Of a DNA stretch of 64,000 bases, positions 44,017-54,770 are shown one piece after another. Position 1 is the stretch's first letter. Each line of letters starts with the position of its first letter. The stretch is from Pseudomonas putida S13.1.2 (GTDB lineage Bacteria > Pseudomonadota > Gammaproteobacteria > Pseudomonadales > Pseudomonadaceae): NCBI RefSeq assembly GCF_000498395.2, contig NZ_CP010979.1, forward strand, positions 1,426,001 through 1,490,000, given 5' to 3'. The position numbers and the translations under genes are program-made. Under the pieces are notes generated by a model. It was not told where the DNA came from. It worked only from the letters and a program-made list of their open reading frames with translations, and searched no databases.

Positions 44017-44610
44017 ATGCGTGGACTCATCCTCGGTTTGATCTGGCTGGCGGCAGGTGCCGCCCAGGCCGATGTGTACATCTCCATCGATGCCAAGGGC
44101 GGCTACGTACTGACCAACGTCCATCGACCCGGGCGCCACTATGAAAAGGTGATCAACGAGCCGCTGGCCCAGGCTGGCCCGGCCAATGCGCAGATGATCA
44201 CTGGCCGCCCTTACGCCGAGGTGGTCGCCACGGCAGCGCGCATCCACAACGTGCCACCGGCGTTGCTGCATGCGCTGATCAAGGCCGAGTCCGGCTACAA
44301 CCCGAAGGCCCGGTCGTCTGCCGGCGCGGTAGGGCTGATGCAATTGATGCCGGATACCGCACGTGAGATGGGCGTGGAAGATCGCCTGGACCCCGAAGAC
44401 AACGTGCAGGGCGGGGCACGCTACCTCAAGCAGATGCTCACACTGTTCGACAACGACATCACCCTGGCCGTGGCGGCTTACAACGCCGGCCCGGATGCCG
44501 TAATGCGGCGCGGCGCTGTGCCGCCGTTTGCCGAGACCCGGCGCTATGTGCCCACGGTGCTGCGCGAATACCGCAAGCTGCAGGGGTTGGCGAATGATTC
44601 GCCACTGTAA
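44017..44610 (+). CDS. Periplasmic lytic transglycosylase (SLT family)
   Basis: This 197-residue protein has a signal peptide (LILGLIWLAAGAAQA, cleavage near residue 18). A catalytic SLT/goose-lysozyme-type domain occupies about 80-185. The catalytic glutamate is in IKAESGYNPKARSSAGAVGLMQLMP. The domain also has AYNAGPDAV. It cleaves peptidoglycan between MurNAc and GlcNAc. Divergent from gspG-gspF, so it may make room for a secretion or pilus assembly. GAGG lies about 8 bases before the ATG at 44017. Confidence 0.88.
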   Translation: MRGLILGLIWLAAGAAQADVYISIDAKGGYVLTNVHRPGRHYEKVINEPLAQAGPANAQMITGRPYAEVVATAARIHNVPPALLHALIKAESGYNPKARSSAGAVGLMQLMPDTAREMGVEDRLDPEDNVQGGARYLKQMLTLFDNDITLAVAAYNAGPDAVMRRGAVPPFAETRRYVPTVLREYRKLQGLANDSPL

Positions 44611-44635
44611 TAGCTTGTCAGAGGTTACGCGGTCC

Positions 44636-44753
44636 CTGTAGGAGCGGCCTTGTGCCGCGAAAGGGCCGCAAAGCGGCCTCGGCAATTGTGCATTGTTGCC
44701 AAGACACCGGGGGCGCTTCGCACCCCTTTCGCGACACAAGGCCGCTCCTACAG
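44636..44753. repeat. BIME: inverted REP pair
   Basis: Two arms of about 34 bases (from 44636 and ending at 44753) are reverse complements with one mismatch, including a 19-base exact match CTGTAGGAGCGGCCTTGTG. The core GTAGGAGCGGCCTTGTG is a common P. putida REP. It lies between the lytic transglycosylase and the kinase. Confidence 0.85.
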
Positions 44754-44870
44754 ACAGCGTGAACAAAGTGAAAAAAACGTTACCCTTCGGCGGTTGCCAT
44801 CAATTTAGCACTACGGTTTCCCCAGGTCTGGGCTATAACCTTCTGAAGGTGCCCAGCTGTGGAGCCCGCC

Positions 44871-46328
44871 ATGGACATCGCCCCTCGTTCCGACGCCATC
44901 GAAGTGCCTGCCGGTAACGAGCTGGCAGCCGTACGCAAGCCGTTCAACCTGCTGCGTTGGTATGCCTGGGTCAGCCTGGCCATCATTCTTTCGGTGGCTG
45001 CCGGACTGGGGCTGATTTCCAGCCGTTTCATCATTGATGAGAGCGTTGAGCGCGATGCCTTGCTCACGGCACAGTTCATCACCTCCATCGCCGACGCCGA
45101 AGTACGCCATGTGTCGATCCCCAACGTGCGTACCATGGGCGAGCTGCTTGACCCGCGCACCGACCGCAGCAACCTGCCGGACGTCGACCCGGATGCCCGG
45201 CGCAAGGCCCGCGGCGAGTTCCTCGACCATATCGCCCACCTGCCAGACATGCTGCTGGCCAATATCTATGCCCCGGACCGTACGGTGATCTGGTCCACCA
45301 ACCCGGCGCTGATCGGCAAGCTGATTGACAGCGACGACGACCTGGAGCGGGCTTTCGAGTACAAGATGCGAGTCTCGGCCAGCTATCACAACTTCGAACA
45401 GGCCCGTGCCGAGCAAAAGTTTGTCACCCTGCCCAAGCAGCTGTTCATCGAGAACTATATTCCGCTGTTCGATGCCGACGGCGAGCACGTAACGGCGATG
45501 GTCGAGATCTATAAAGAGCCCCGTGACCTGATTGTGCGCATCGAGCATGGCCTGATACTGATCTGGCTGGCGATCACCATCGGCGCCGCGCTCGTCTACG
45601 TCGGCCTGTACGGCATCATGCACCGCGCTGCACGGTTGCTGGCGGTGCAGCAGAAGCGGCTGATCAACAACGAAACCTATGTGGCACTGGGCGAGGTGTC
45701 CTCGGCGGTGGCCCACAGCCTGCGAAACCCGCTGGCCAGTATCCGCTCCAGTGCCGAGCTCGCCCAGGCGTTCGACGAAGGCCCGGCGCAGCGCAATATC
45801 AACGACATCATCAGCCAGGTTGATCGGATGTCGCAGTGGATTCGCCAGATGCTGCAGTCACTGCGTCCGCTGAACGATGAGGCGGTTGCGGTGGACTTGG
45901 CGCTGGCCTTGCAAGAAAGCCTCCAGGCCTACGCCGTGCCGCTGGCGCGGGGCGGGGTGAGCCTGGACCTGCAACCGTTACCGGCGGTACAGGTATTGGG
46001 GCATCCGGCGTTACTGCGGCAGATTTTTAGTAGCGTGATCGCCAATGCCCTGGAATCGATGGAGCAGGGCGGCCGGTTGCGTGTCGAGGTGGTACGCCAT
46101 GACCGCCGTAGCCTGACCCTGCGCCTGTCTGACAATGGCAGGGGCATGAATGAGATGCAGCAGCGCATGGCTTTCCGGCCGTTTTTTACCACCAAGCAGG
46201 GTGGGCTGGGGGTGGGGCTGGTGCTGGTGAAGCGCATCATGGAACGCTTTGGCGGCACAGTGAGGCTTAGCAGCAGTGAGGGCCATGGCACGCGGGTGTC
46301 GTTGAATTTCCGCTTGGCAAGAATTTGA
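44871..46328 (+). CDS. Two-transmembrane sensor histidine kinase (paralogue 1)
   Basis: This 485-residue inner-membrane kinase has membrane segments at about 32-50 and 220-240, around a periplasmic sensor domain (TMGELLDPR, FLDHIAHLPDMLLANIYAPD, VIWSTNPALIG). The cytoplasmic part has HisKA (SAVAHSLRNPLASIRSSAELAQ, phospho-His) and HATPase_c (VIANALESMEQGG, DNGRGM, GGLGVGLVLVKRI). GGAG lies 6 bases before the ATG. Closely related throughout to the kinase at 46631, with a sigma54-type response regulator downstream of both. The signal is unknown. Confidence 0.88.
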   Translation: MDIAPRSDAIEVPAGNELAAVRKPFNLLRWYAWVSLAIILSVAAGLGLISSRFIIDESVERDALLTAQFITSIADAEVRHVSIPNVRTMGELLDPRTDRSNLPDVDPDARRKARGEFLDHIAHLPDMLLANIYAPDRTVIWSTNPALIGKLIDSDDDLERAFEYKMRVSASYHNFEQARAEQKFVTLPKQLFIENYIPLFDADGEHVTAMVEIYKEPRDLIVRIEHGLILIWLAITIGAALVYVGLYGIMHRAARLLAVQQKRLINNETYVALGEVSSAVAHSLRNPLASIRSSAELAQAFDEGPAQRNINDIISQVDRMSQWIRQMLQSLRPLNDEAVAVDLALALQESLQAYAVPLARGGVSLDLQPLPAVQVLGHPALLRQIFSSVIANALESMEQGGRLRVEVVRHDRRSLTLRLSDNGRGMNEMQQRMAFRPFFTTKQGGLGVGLVLVKRIMERFGGTVRLSSSEGHGTRVSLNFRLARI

Positions 46329-46630
46329 TGTTTAGCGGTAAGAATAGGATTTAACCCGTTGATATGCTTGTGATTATTTTTTTGGGTAATTAACACCCAA
46401 ATGTGGGGCCGCTTCTTTGGGTCGGATTTGACAATGTCACTTAAGGTCTTGAAAAGTTTAGCTTTAGGTTTTTCGAGTGGCGGCTGGCCGACTTCTTGCT
46501 ACGTCATTCACGCAGCGCAATACACAATAAATGGCAGCCATGGCTGCCCAGGCGGGGTGCTATCAACGGGCTGCCGTGATTGTTGGCCTTGATGCATTTC
46601 TGAACGGACGCCCTGTGCGGGAACCACGCG
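46329..46630. other. Intergenic region with two palindromes
   Basis: No gene is supported in these 302 bases between the two kinases. TTTGGGT and ACCCAAA (46381-46387 and 46395-46401) form an exact 7-bp inverted pair. GGCAGCCATGGCTGCC (46533-46548) is a perfect 16-base palindrome about 83 bases before the second kinase start. Both are candidate operators; neither has a T tract that would make it a terminator. Confidence 0.45.
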
Positions 46631-48092
46631 ATGCAGATGCTGGAAAACGAAGTTCGCGACAAGGCCAGTGCGACTGCCAGCGGTCTGGCCGTGCCATTGC
46701 GTGAGTTCAACCTGCTGCGCTGGTTTTCGGTCATCAGCCTGTTGATCATCACTGCGGTGGCGGGCGGGCTGGGTTATGTGTCCACGCGCTTCGTGGTACG
46801 CGATAGCGTGCAGCGTGATGCAATGCTGACCGCCCAGTTTATCCAGGCCATGGCCCAGGCCGAGGTGCGCCATTCGCAGTTGCCACCGGGCACCACCATG
46901 GGCGAACTGCTTGACCCGCGCCTGGACCAGCAGCACCTTCAGTTCACCCCGGCACTGGCCGAATCGACCCGGGTCGAATTCCTCGACCATGTCGAGCACC
47001 TGCCTGATACCTTGCTGGCCAATGTCTACGCTCGCGACCGCACCATCGTCTGGTCCACCAACGTCGAGCTGATCGGCAAGCGGATAGAGGCCGATGGCGA
47101 TCTGGATCGTGCTTTCCGTTCGCGCAAGGCGGTGTCGGCCAGTTACCACAAGGCTGAGGATGATCGCGAAGAGCAGAAGTTCCTGCGCGAACCGCGCTAC
47201 CTGTTCATCGAAAACTACATACCCCTGTTCGATAGCCAGGGTGAACAGGTGATGGCCATGGTGGAAATCTACAAGGAGCCGCAGGACCTGATACGGCGCA
47301 TCCAGCGCGGCTACGTGCTGATCTGGGCGTCGACGCTGGTGGGCGGGGCGCTGATCTACTTCGGGCTGTTCTGGATCGTACGCCGGGCGGCGCAGATGCT
47401 GCATCTGCAACAGGACCGGCTGGTGGCCAGTGAAACCTACGTGGCCTTGGGCGAGATGTCGTCTGCAGTGGCGCACAGCCTGCGCAACCCGCTGGCCAAT
47501 ATTCGTTCCAGCGCCGAACTGGCCCAGGAAATCGCCAACCCCGCGGCGCAGAAGAACATTACCGACATCATCAGCCAAGTGGACCGCATGTCGCGCTGGG
47601 TGCGCGACCTGCTGGTGTCGTTGCGCCCGCTCAGCGACGAGGCCGAGGCGGTGGACCTGGTGGCGGCCATCGAGGATACCCACCTGGCGTTCGTCCAGCA
47701 GATCGAGCGCAACGGGGTGCGCTTTCATTTCGAAGGGCCTGATGAGCAGTGGGTGGCCAGCCAGCCGCTGCAGCTCACGCAGATTCTCAACAGCTTGTTC
47801 TCCAATGCCCTGGAGGCCATGCCGGCAGGAGGCATGCTCACCGCCCAGGTCAATGTACAGGAAGGCCAGCGTGCCGAGTTTGTGCTCACCGACACCGGCA
47901 AAGGCATGAGCCAACAGCAGGAGCGGATGGTATTCAAGCCGTTCTTCACTACCAAGCAGGGGGGGCTCGGTGTGGGCCTGGCCCTGGTCAAGCGCATCAT
48001 GGAACGTTTTGGCGGCTCGGTCAGCCTGAGCAGCCGCGAAGAGGAAGGAACCCGCGTCAGCCTTACATTCAATATCGCAGCGGGAGGGGACC

Positions 48093-49520
<1,428 letters not shown>

Positions 49521-49554
49521 TTCATCAATCTTTACTGCCCATGCCGGCCTTTTT

Positions 49555-49630
49555 GCGGGCATGCCCGCTCCCACAGGGACCGCACGGCTACCCGGGACGG
49601 TGCAGTACCTGTGGGAGCGGGCATGCCCGC
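49555..49630. repeat. BIME: inverted REP pair
   Basis: Two exact 22-base reverse-complement arms (49555-49576 and 49609-49630) contain the P. putida-type core GCGGGCATGCCCGC and CTCCCACAG. They lie between convergent genes and may act as transcription-stopping hairpins. Confidence 0.88.
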
Positions 49631-49696
49631 GAAGAGGCCAGTACAGGCATACACCAACCCCTGCGATTTTTTAAGGTGGACCACAGTTTAGCGTGC

Positions 49697-49999
49697 TCAG
49701 GGGTTACCTGTACTGGTACCGCTGTTTCCCTGATATCCGCTACCCTCCGAACCACTCCCATCCATCCCCGGCAGGTCGCGGTTGTCATTCTGCTTGGCCG
49801 GTGGGCTTTCTGGGTCGTTACCTTGAATGCGCGGGTCAGTGTCCCGCGGCATGGGCTTTTCAATCGGGTTGAGGGTGCTGTCCACGCCCGGCCGTGGTGC
49901 CGGGTTGTGCGGGTCGTCAGGGTAGGTGGGCCCGGTACCGGCCGCCAGGGCCAGTGGCGAGGCGAGCAGGGCAATCAGCAGAATGCTTGAGCGGGGCAT
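49697..49999 (-). CDS. Secreted low-complexity protein
   Basis: This 100-residue protein has a signal peptide (ILLIALLASPLALAAG, cleavage near residue 20). The mature chain is rich in P, D, N, G and S, and probably disordered (PTYPDDPHNPAPRPGVD, then DLPGMDGSGSEGSGYQ). No cysteine or fold is visible. It lies alone between the regulator operon and the gluconate transporter, about 85 bases from the latter. The function is unknown; a matrix or wall-associated role is a guess. Confidence 0.6.
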   Translation of the reverse strand: MPRSSILLIALLASPLALAAGTGPTYPDDPHNPAPRPGVDSTLNPIEKPMPRDTDPRIQGNDPESPPAKQNDNRDLPGMDGSGSEGSGYQGNSGTSTGNP

Positions 50000-50083
50000 G
50001 GCAGGCTCCTTGGCTTCGGGTAGGTCTGATACTTTCCTTCGGCCCTACCCAAAGCATCAAGGTGCCATTACCCCGATCAACGG

Positions 50084-51436
50084 TTACACCACCTGCGCCA
50101 ACAACATGATGAAGATGATGCCAACCACCGAGAGGATGGTCTCCATCATGCTCCAGGTCTTGAAGGTTTCCGCTACGGTCATGTTGAAATACTGCTTCAC
50201 CAGCCAGAAGCCGGCGTCGTTCACATGCGACAGGATCAACGAGCCAGCACCGGTGGCCAGTACCAGCAACTCACGGTTCACACCCGGTACCAGGTCGATT
50301 ACCGGTGCGACAATGCCCGCACCGGTAATGGTGGCGACCGTGGCGGAGCCGGTTGCGATGCGGATCACCGCTGCTACCAACCAGGCCAGCATGATCGGCG
50401 AAATCTCCGCCTGTACGGCCATCTGCCCGATGACGTTGCCCACGCCGGTGTCCACCAGCATCTGCTTGAAGCCGCCGCCAGCACCCACGATCAGCACGAT
50501 GGCCGCCGTGGGGGCCAGGCTCTGGTCAAGCATCTTCATGATCTGCTGGCGGTTGAAGCCGCGGGCCGAACCAAAGGTATAGAAGGCCAGCAGCAGTGCC
50601 GCGAGCAGGGCGGTAATGGGGTGGCCGATCAGGTCCATCCACTGGCGCACGATGTGCTCGGCCGGCAGTACCACGTCGGCGAAGGTTTTCAGCAGCATCA
50701 ACGCTACCGGCAGCAGCACCGTGATCAGGGTAATGCTGAAGCTTGGCAGGTTGCCCTGGTCGGACTCCTTGGCGATCTGGTCCATCAGTTCCTGGGACGG
50801 GTTGCCCGGGATGTAGCGGGAAATGAAGTTGCCGAACAGCGGGCCGGCGATGATCGCGGTGGGCAGTGCGACGATCAGGCCGTAGAAGATAGTCTTGCCG
50901 ATATCAGCGTGGAAAATACCGATCGCCAGCAATGGGCCCGGGTGTGGCGGCACCAGGCCGTGCACCACCGACAGGCCGGCCAGCAGCGGAATGCCGATTT
51001 TAACCAGCGACACCCCGGAGCGCCGCGCAACGATGAACACCAGCGGAATCAGCAGTACGAAGCCGATTTCGAAGAACAGTGGAATACCCACCAGGAAGGC
51101 GGCGAACATCATCGCCCAATGCACGTTCTTCTTGCCGAAGGCGCGGATGAGGGTTTGTGCAATCTGGTCGGCACCCCCAGAGTCGGCCATCAGCTTGCCC
51201 AGCATGGTGCCCAGGGCGAGCACGATGCCGACGAAGCCGAGCACACCGCCAAAACCATCCTGGAACGACTTCATTACCTTGGCCACCGGCATGCCGGAGG
51301 TAAGGCCAAGGAAGCCGGCCGCGAGGGTGAGGGCGACGAAGGGGTGCACTTTGAAGTGGGTGATCAGCAGGATCAGCCCAATGATGGTAACCAGCGCGTC
51401 GAGCAGCAGGAAGGTGTCAGTAGCCAGTCCGAACAT
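50084..51436 (-). CDS. gntP: Gluconate permease (GntP family)
   Basis: This 450-residue inner-membrane protein has about twelve to fourteen membrane segments and GntP-family motifs GGVLGFVGIVLALGTMLGKL, VVHGLVPPHPGPLLAIGIF and VRIATGSATVATITGAGIV-type sequence. It imports gluconate by proton symport. An operator with the core TAGCGCT lies about 70-87 bases upstream, and gluconokinase is next to it on the same strand, 111 bases upstream. Together they feed 6-phosphogluconate into the Entner-Doudoroff pathway. Confidence 0.9.
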   Translation of the reverse strand: MFGLATDTFLLLDALVTIIGLILLITHFKVHPFVALTLAAGFLGLTSGMPVAKVMKSFQDGFGGVLGFVGIVLALGTMLGKLMADSGGADQIAQTLIRAFGKKNVHWAMMFAAFLVGIPLFFEIGFVLLIPLVFIVARRSGVSLVKIGIPLLAGLSVVHGLVPPHPGPLLAIGIFHADIGKTIFYGLIVALPTAIIAGPLFGNFISRYIPGNPSQELMDQIAKESDQGNLPSFSITLITVLLPVALMLLKTFADVVLPAEHIVRQWMDLIGHPITALLAALLLAFYTFGSARGFNRQQIMKMLDQSLAPTAAIVLIVGAGGGFKQMLVDTGVGNVIGQMAVQAEISPIMLAWLVAAVIRIATGSATVATITGAGIVAPVIDLVPGVNRELLVLATGAGSLILSHVNDAGFWLVKQYFNMTVAETFKTWSMMETILSVVGIIFIMLLAQVV

Positions 51437-51506
51437 GGTTTGAAGGCCTCGATCTTATCGTTGTTTTTGGCGTAGCGTTTTGAAACTTTACCCGCGATCA
51501 CGGGTC

Positions 51507-51523
51507 GAGGTAGCGCTGTCTTT
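51507..51523. promoter_or_regulatory. Gluconate regulator operator 1 (gntP)
   Basis: GAGGTAGCGCTGTCTTT contains the palindromic core TAGCGCT/AGCGCTA, as in the two copies at 52106 and 52236. It lies 70-87 bases upstream of gntP. The LacI-family gluconate regulator is the obvious ligand. Confidence 0.75.
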
Positions 51524-51547
51524 GGTGAGCCGGGAAAGCCGCCGGGA

Positions 51548-52087
51548 TCAGGCGGTTTGCGCCAGGCCCTGCTCACCGCAACGCTTTAGCCAGCGGTCCA
51601 CCGCTTCGGCAAGTGCTTCGATGGGCTGGGTGGCGTCCAGTGCCAGCGTCAGTGGCTCGCCGCGTGGTGATTCCAGGGCAGCAAACTGGCTGTCGATCAG
51701 GCTGGCTGGCATGAAGTGCCCAGGGCGGGCCAGCACGCGTTTTTCCGCCTCGGCGGGCGACAGTTCGAGGAACACGAACACCAGCCCGGGCATGGCATCG
51801 CGCAAGCTGTCGCGGTAGCGGCGCTTGAGTGCCGAGCAGGTCAGGATCGGGCGCTCCCCAGCTTGGGTAGTGGCCTGCAATTCTTGGCCAAGGCGTACCA
51901 GCCAGCCGGCACGGTCGCTGTCGTCCAGCGGGATGCCATCGCTCATCTTGCGGATGTTTTCGGCAGGGTGGAAAGCGTCGCCTTCAATCAGGCGGCCGCC
52001 GCTTCTGGCAGCGATGGCGGCGCCGATGCAGCTTTTGCCGCAACCGGCCACGCCCATCACCACGATGGCGGACAGGGGAGAATTCAT
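51548..52087 (-). CDS. gntK: Gluconokinase
   Basis: This 179-residue P-loop kinase phosphorylates gluconate to 6-phosphogluconate. Walker A is MGVAGCGKSCIG near residues 11-22. The substrate/lid motifs are EGDAFHPAENIRKMSDGIPL and TCSALKRRYRDSLR, and the length is typical for the GntK family. GGAGGT lies about 8 bases before the ATG. A regulator operator overlaps the promoter (52106-52121). It is separated from gntP by 111 bases with its own operator, so each may have a promoter. Confidence 0.92.
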   Translation of the reverse strand: MNSPLSAIVVMGVAGCGKSCIGAAIAARSGGRLIEGDAFHPAENIRKMSDGIPLDDSDRAGWLVRLGQELQATTQAGERPILTCSALKRRYRDSLRDAMPGLVFVFLELSPAEAEKRVLARPGHFMPASLIDSQFAALESPRGEPLTLALDATQPIEALAEAVDRWLKRCGEQGLAQTA

Positions 52088-52105
52088 CAGTACCTCCTGC
52101 GGGGT

Positions 52106-52121
52106 GAGATAGCGCTGTCTC
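52106..52121. promoter_or_regulatory. Gluconate regulator operator 2 (gntK)
   Basis: GAGATAGCGCTGTCTC is a near-perfect 16-base palindrome with core TAGCGCT, beginning 18 bases upstream of the gntK start codon. It should block gntK transcription when bound. Confidence 0.75.
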
Positions 52122-52235
52122 GTCGCCGACGAACAGCCACCTCCCCGGTGTTATTGGTCTTGTCCTTACGCAGTATGGACGCCTGGTAGCGAGCGCGTGC
52201 TGGCTGCTGCCAAAGATTACATTGCCTGCGTCCTG

Positions 52236-52253
52236 AGACAGCGCTACCTTAGT
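52236..52253. promoter_or_regulatory. Gluconate regulator operator 3 (gntR)
   Basis: Read on the minus strand, ACTAAGGTAGCGCTGTCT matches the pattern AC-N-AAG-N-TAGCGCT that I recall for the P. aeruginosa GntR operator. It lies about 42 bases before the regulator start, which suggests autoregulation. Confidence 0.75.
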
Positions 52254-52294
52254 GGCCGTTCCCTATCCTTGCAAGTAGTAAAATTACAACATCC

Positions 52295-53314
52295 ATGTCC
52301 CGCATCGGCTCCCGCACTACAGGTCGTCCCACCTTGGCAGAAGTTGCCAGGCTTTCCGGGGTTTCCCCGATTACCGCCTCGCGCGCCTTGCGCGGGGTCA
52401 GCACGGTTGCGCCTGAACTGGTCGAAAAGGTCGTCGCTGCAGCGGCGAGCCTGGGCTACGTGGCCAACCCGGCGGCCCGTGCCCTGGCCTCGGCCCGCAG
52501 CCAGTCGGTGGTGGTGCTGATTCCGTCGCTGTCCAACCAATTGTTCATCGACACCCTGGAAGCCATTCACGAGGTCATGCGCCCGCGTGGGCTCGAGGTA
52601 CTGATCGGCAACTATCACTACGACCTTGCCGAAGAAGAAAACCTGATCCGCAATTACCTGGCCTACCAGCCCTGCGGCATGCTGTTGACCGGTTTCGAGC
52701 GCAGCGATGCGGCGCGGCAGATGTTGGCCGCCAGCGGTGTGCCGTGTGTGCACATGATGGAACTCAATGGCGAGCCAGGGGCATTGTCGGTCGGTTTTTC
52801 GCAGCAGCAGGCCGGGCGCGCCGCGGCCCGGCACTTGATCGAGCGCGGGTGCAAACGCCTGGCGTTCATTGCCGCGCAGCTCGACCCTCGGGTGATGCAG
52901 CGGGCCGAGGGTTTCCGCCAGGCGTTGGCCGAGGCTGGTTTGCAGGCGGCGGAGCTGGAGGTACTGGCACCGGAACCTTCGTCGATTGCCTTGGGCAGCG
53001 TGTTGTTCAGCCAGTTGCTGCAGCAGGCGCCGGACGTCGACGGTATCTTCTTCTGCAACGACGACCTGGCCCAAGGGGCGGTGCTGCAGGCATTGCGCCA
53101 AGGGGTGGAAGTGCCACGTCAGGTGGCCATGGTGGGGTTCAACGACTTGCCGGCTTCGGCACACATGGTGCCGCGCCTGACCTCGATTCGCACGCCCCGG
53201 GCCGCCGTTGGGCGCGGCGCGGCGCAGGCGCTGCTGGCGTTGCTCGATGGCAAGCGGGTGGCGGATACGCAGCAGGATCTGGGCTTTGAGCTGATGGTGC
53301 GCGAGAGTTCCTGA
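52295..53314 (+). CDS. gntR: LacI-family gluconate repressor
   Basis: This 339-residue regulator has an N-terminal LacI helix-turn-helix ([21 protein letters not shown], residues about 12-32) with hinge [13 protein letters not shown] periplasmic-binding-protein-like effector domain follows ([48 protein letters not shown]). In pseudomonads the homologue represses the gluconate genes and releases DNA on binding gluconate or 6-phosphogluconate. It is divergent from gntK, with three operator copies around it. The short gap after it holds a REP-like half-site at 53348-53373. Confidence 0.9.
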   Translation: MSRIGSRTTGRPTLAEVARLSGVSPITASRALRGVSTVAPELVEKVVAAAASLGYVANPAARALASARSQSVVVLIPSLSNQLFIDTLEAIHEVMRPRGLEVLIGNYHYDLAEEENLIRNYLAYQPCGMLLTGFERSDAARQMLAASGVPCVHMMELNGEPGALSVGFSQQQAGRAAARHLIERGCKRLAFIAAQLDPRVMQRAEGFRQALAEAGLQAAELEVLAPEPSSIALGSVLFSQLLQQAPDVDGIFFCNDDLAQGAVLQALRQGVEVPRQVAMVGFNDLPASAHMVPRLTSIRTPRAAVGRGAAQALLALLDGKRVADTQQDLGFELMVRESS

Positions 53315-53450
53315 GTACGCCTTGAGTAGAGTGTTGGGTTTGACATCGAGCGCCGCGCGGGCGGCGATCGATCTATCAGGCGACACATTAACCACGACTT
53401 GCCAACGGCGATCTATGCTCAGGACACCGCGCATAAAGGAGCCCGGCGTC

Positions 53451-54770
53451 ATGTTCGATTTCCATCGCAAATCCGATTTGGTTGAGATCCAGCGTAGTCA
53501 CCAGGCTTTGGCCGGCGCACAAGCCAAGCTGGCGGCAATCAGCCGTTCGATGGCGATGATCGAGTTCGCCCCCGATGGCACTATCCTCGATGCCAACGAG
53601 CGTTTCTGCCAGGCCATGGGCTACAGCGCCGACGAATTGCGTGGCAAGCACCACCGGCTGTTCTGCGAGCCGGGCTACGCGCAAAGCGCCGAGTACCAAC
53701 AACTGTGGCGCGAACTGGGCCAGGGCAAGGCCATCAGCGGTACCTTCGAACGCCTCGACAAGGCCGGCCGCGAGGTCTGGCTGGAGGCCAGCTACATGCC
53801 GGTGCTGGACGAGCAGCGTCAGGTCATCAGCGTGATAAAGGTAGCAGCCGACATCAGTCAGCGGGTGGTGCAGGAGCACGAGAGCGAGAGCCTGCTGAAG
53901 GCGATCGGGCGCTCCATGGCGGTGATTGAGTTCACCCCGCAAGGCCGGGTGATCAAGGCTAACCAGAACTTCCTCGACACCATGGGCTATCGCCTGGACG
54001 AAGTGGTCGGCCGCCATCATGGGCTGTTTTGCCTGCCGCATGAGCGCGAGTCGGCCGCGTATCGCGAGTTCTGGGCATCGCTCAACCGCGGCGAATACCA
54101 TTCGCACCGCTTCGAACGCATCAACAAGCAGGGCCAGATGGTCTATCTGGAGGCCTCATACAACCCGATATTCGACAGCAAGGGCCGCTTGTACAAAGTG
54201 GTGAAGTTCGCCAGTGACATCACCCGCCAGGTCTGCACGCAGCAAACCGCTGCCGATGCCGCCCATGCCAGTTCCATGCAGACCGATGCCTGCGCACGCA
54301 AGGGCACCGAGGTGGTGCAGCAGACGGTGCAGGTGATCGAACAGATTTCCCATGAGCTGAACGAGGCTGCGCGCAGCATCGATGCCGTGAGCAAGCAGTC
54401 GGATGTGATCGGGCAGATCGTGCTGACCATACGTGGCATTGCCGACCAGACCAACCTTTTAGCCTTGAACGCGGCCATCGAGGCGGCCCGCGCCGGTGAT
54501 CATGGGCGTGGTTTTGCCGTAGTGGCCGACGAGGTGCGCAACCTGGCGGCGCGAACCAGCAAGGCCACCCTGGAAATCGTCGACGTCGTACGGCAGAACC
54601 ACGACCTGTCACTGCTGGCCGTGGCCAGCATGCAGTCAAGTCTTACCCGGACTGGTCATGGGGTTGCGCTGGCCAACGAGGCAGGTACGGTGATCATGGA
54701 AATCCAGCAGGGTTCACGGCACGTCGTGGATGCGATCAGCCAGATCAGCTCGACGCTGCAATTGCATTGA
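53451..54770 (+). CDS. Soluble PAS-PAS methyl-accepting protein (BdlA-like)
   Basis: This 439-residue protein has no membrane segment. Two PAS domains (about 22-140 and 145-260) share the pattern [19 protein letters not shown]. They precede an MCP signalling domain with the hairpin tip [46 protein letters not shown] of about 420 residues is the layout of BdlA, which controls biofilm dispersal in P. aeruginosa. AAGGAG lies before the ATG at 53451. It converges with the EvgS-like kinase, overlapping it by 26 bases. Confidence 0.85.
   Translation: MFDFHRKSDLVEIQRSHQALAGAQAKLAAISRSMAMIEFAPDGTILDANERFCQAMGYSADELRGKHHRLFCEPGYAQSAEYQQLWRELGQGKAISGTFERLDKAGREVWLEASYMPVLDEQRQVISVIKVAADISQRVVQEHESESLLKAIGRSMAVIEFTPQGRVIKANQNFLDTMGYRLDEVVGRHHGLFCLPHERESAAYREFWASLNRGEYHSHRFERINKQGQMVYLEASYNPIFDSKGRLYKVVKFASDITRQVCTQQTAADAAHASSMQTDACARKGTEVVQQTVQVIEQISHELNEAARSIDAVSKQSDVIGQIVLTIRGIADQTNLLALNAAIEAARAGDHGRGFAVVADEVRNLAARTSKATLEIVDVVRQNHDLSLLAVASMQSSLTRTGHGVALANEAGTVIMEIQQGSRHVVDAISQISSTLQLH

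Noticed and set aside
46381..46401. Terminator at the TTTGGGT/ACCCAAA hairpin
   Set aside because: There is no T tract on either strand after the hairpin; kept only as a possible operator.
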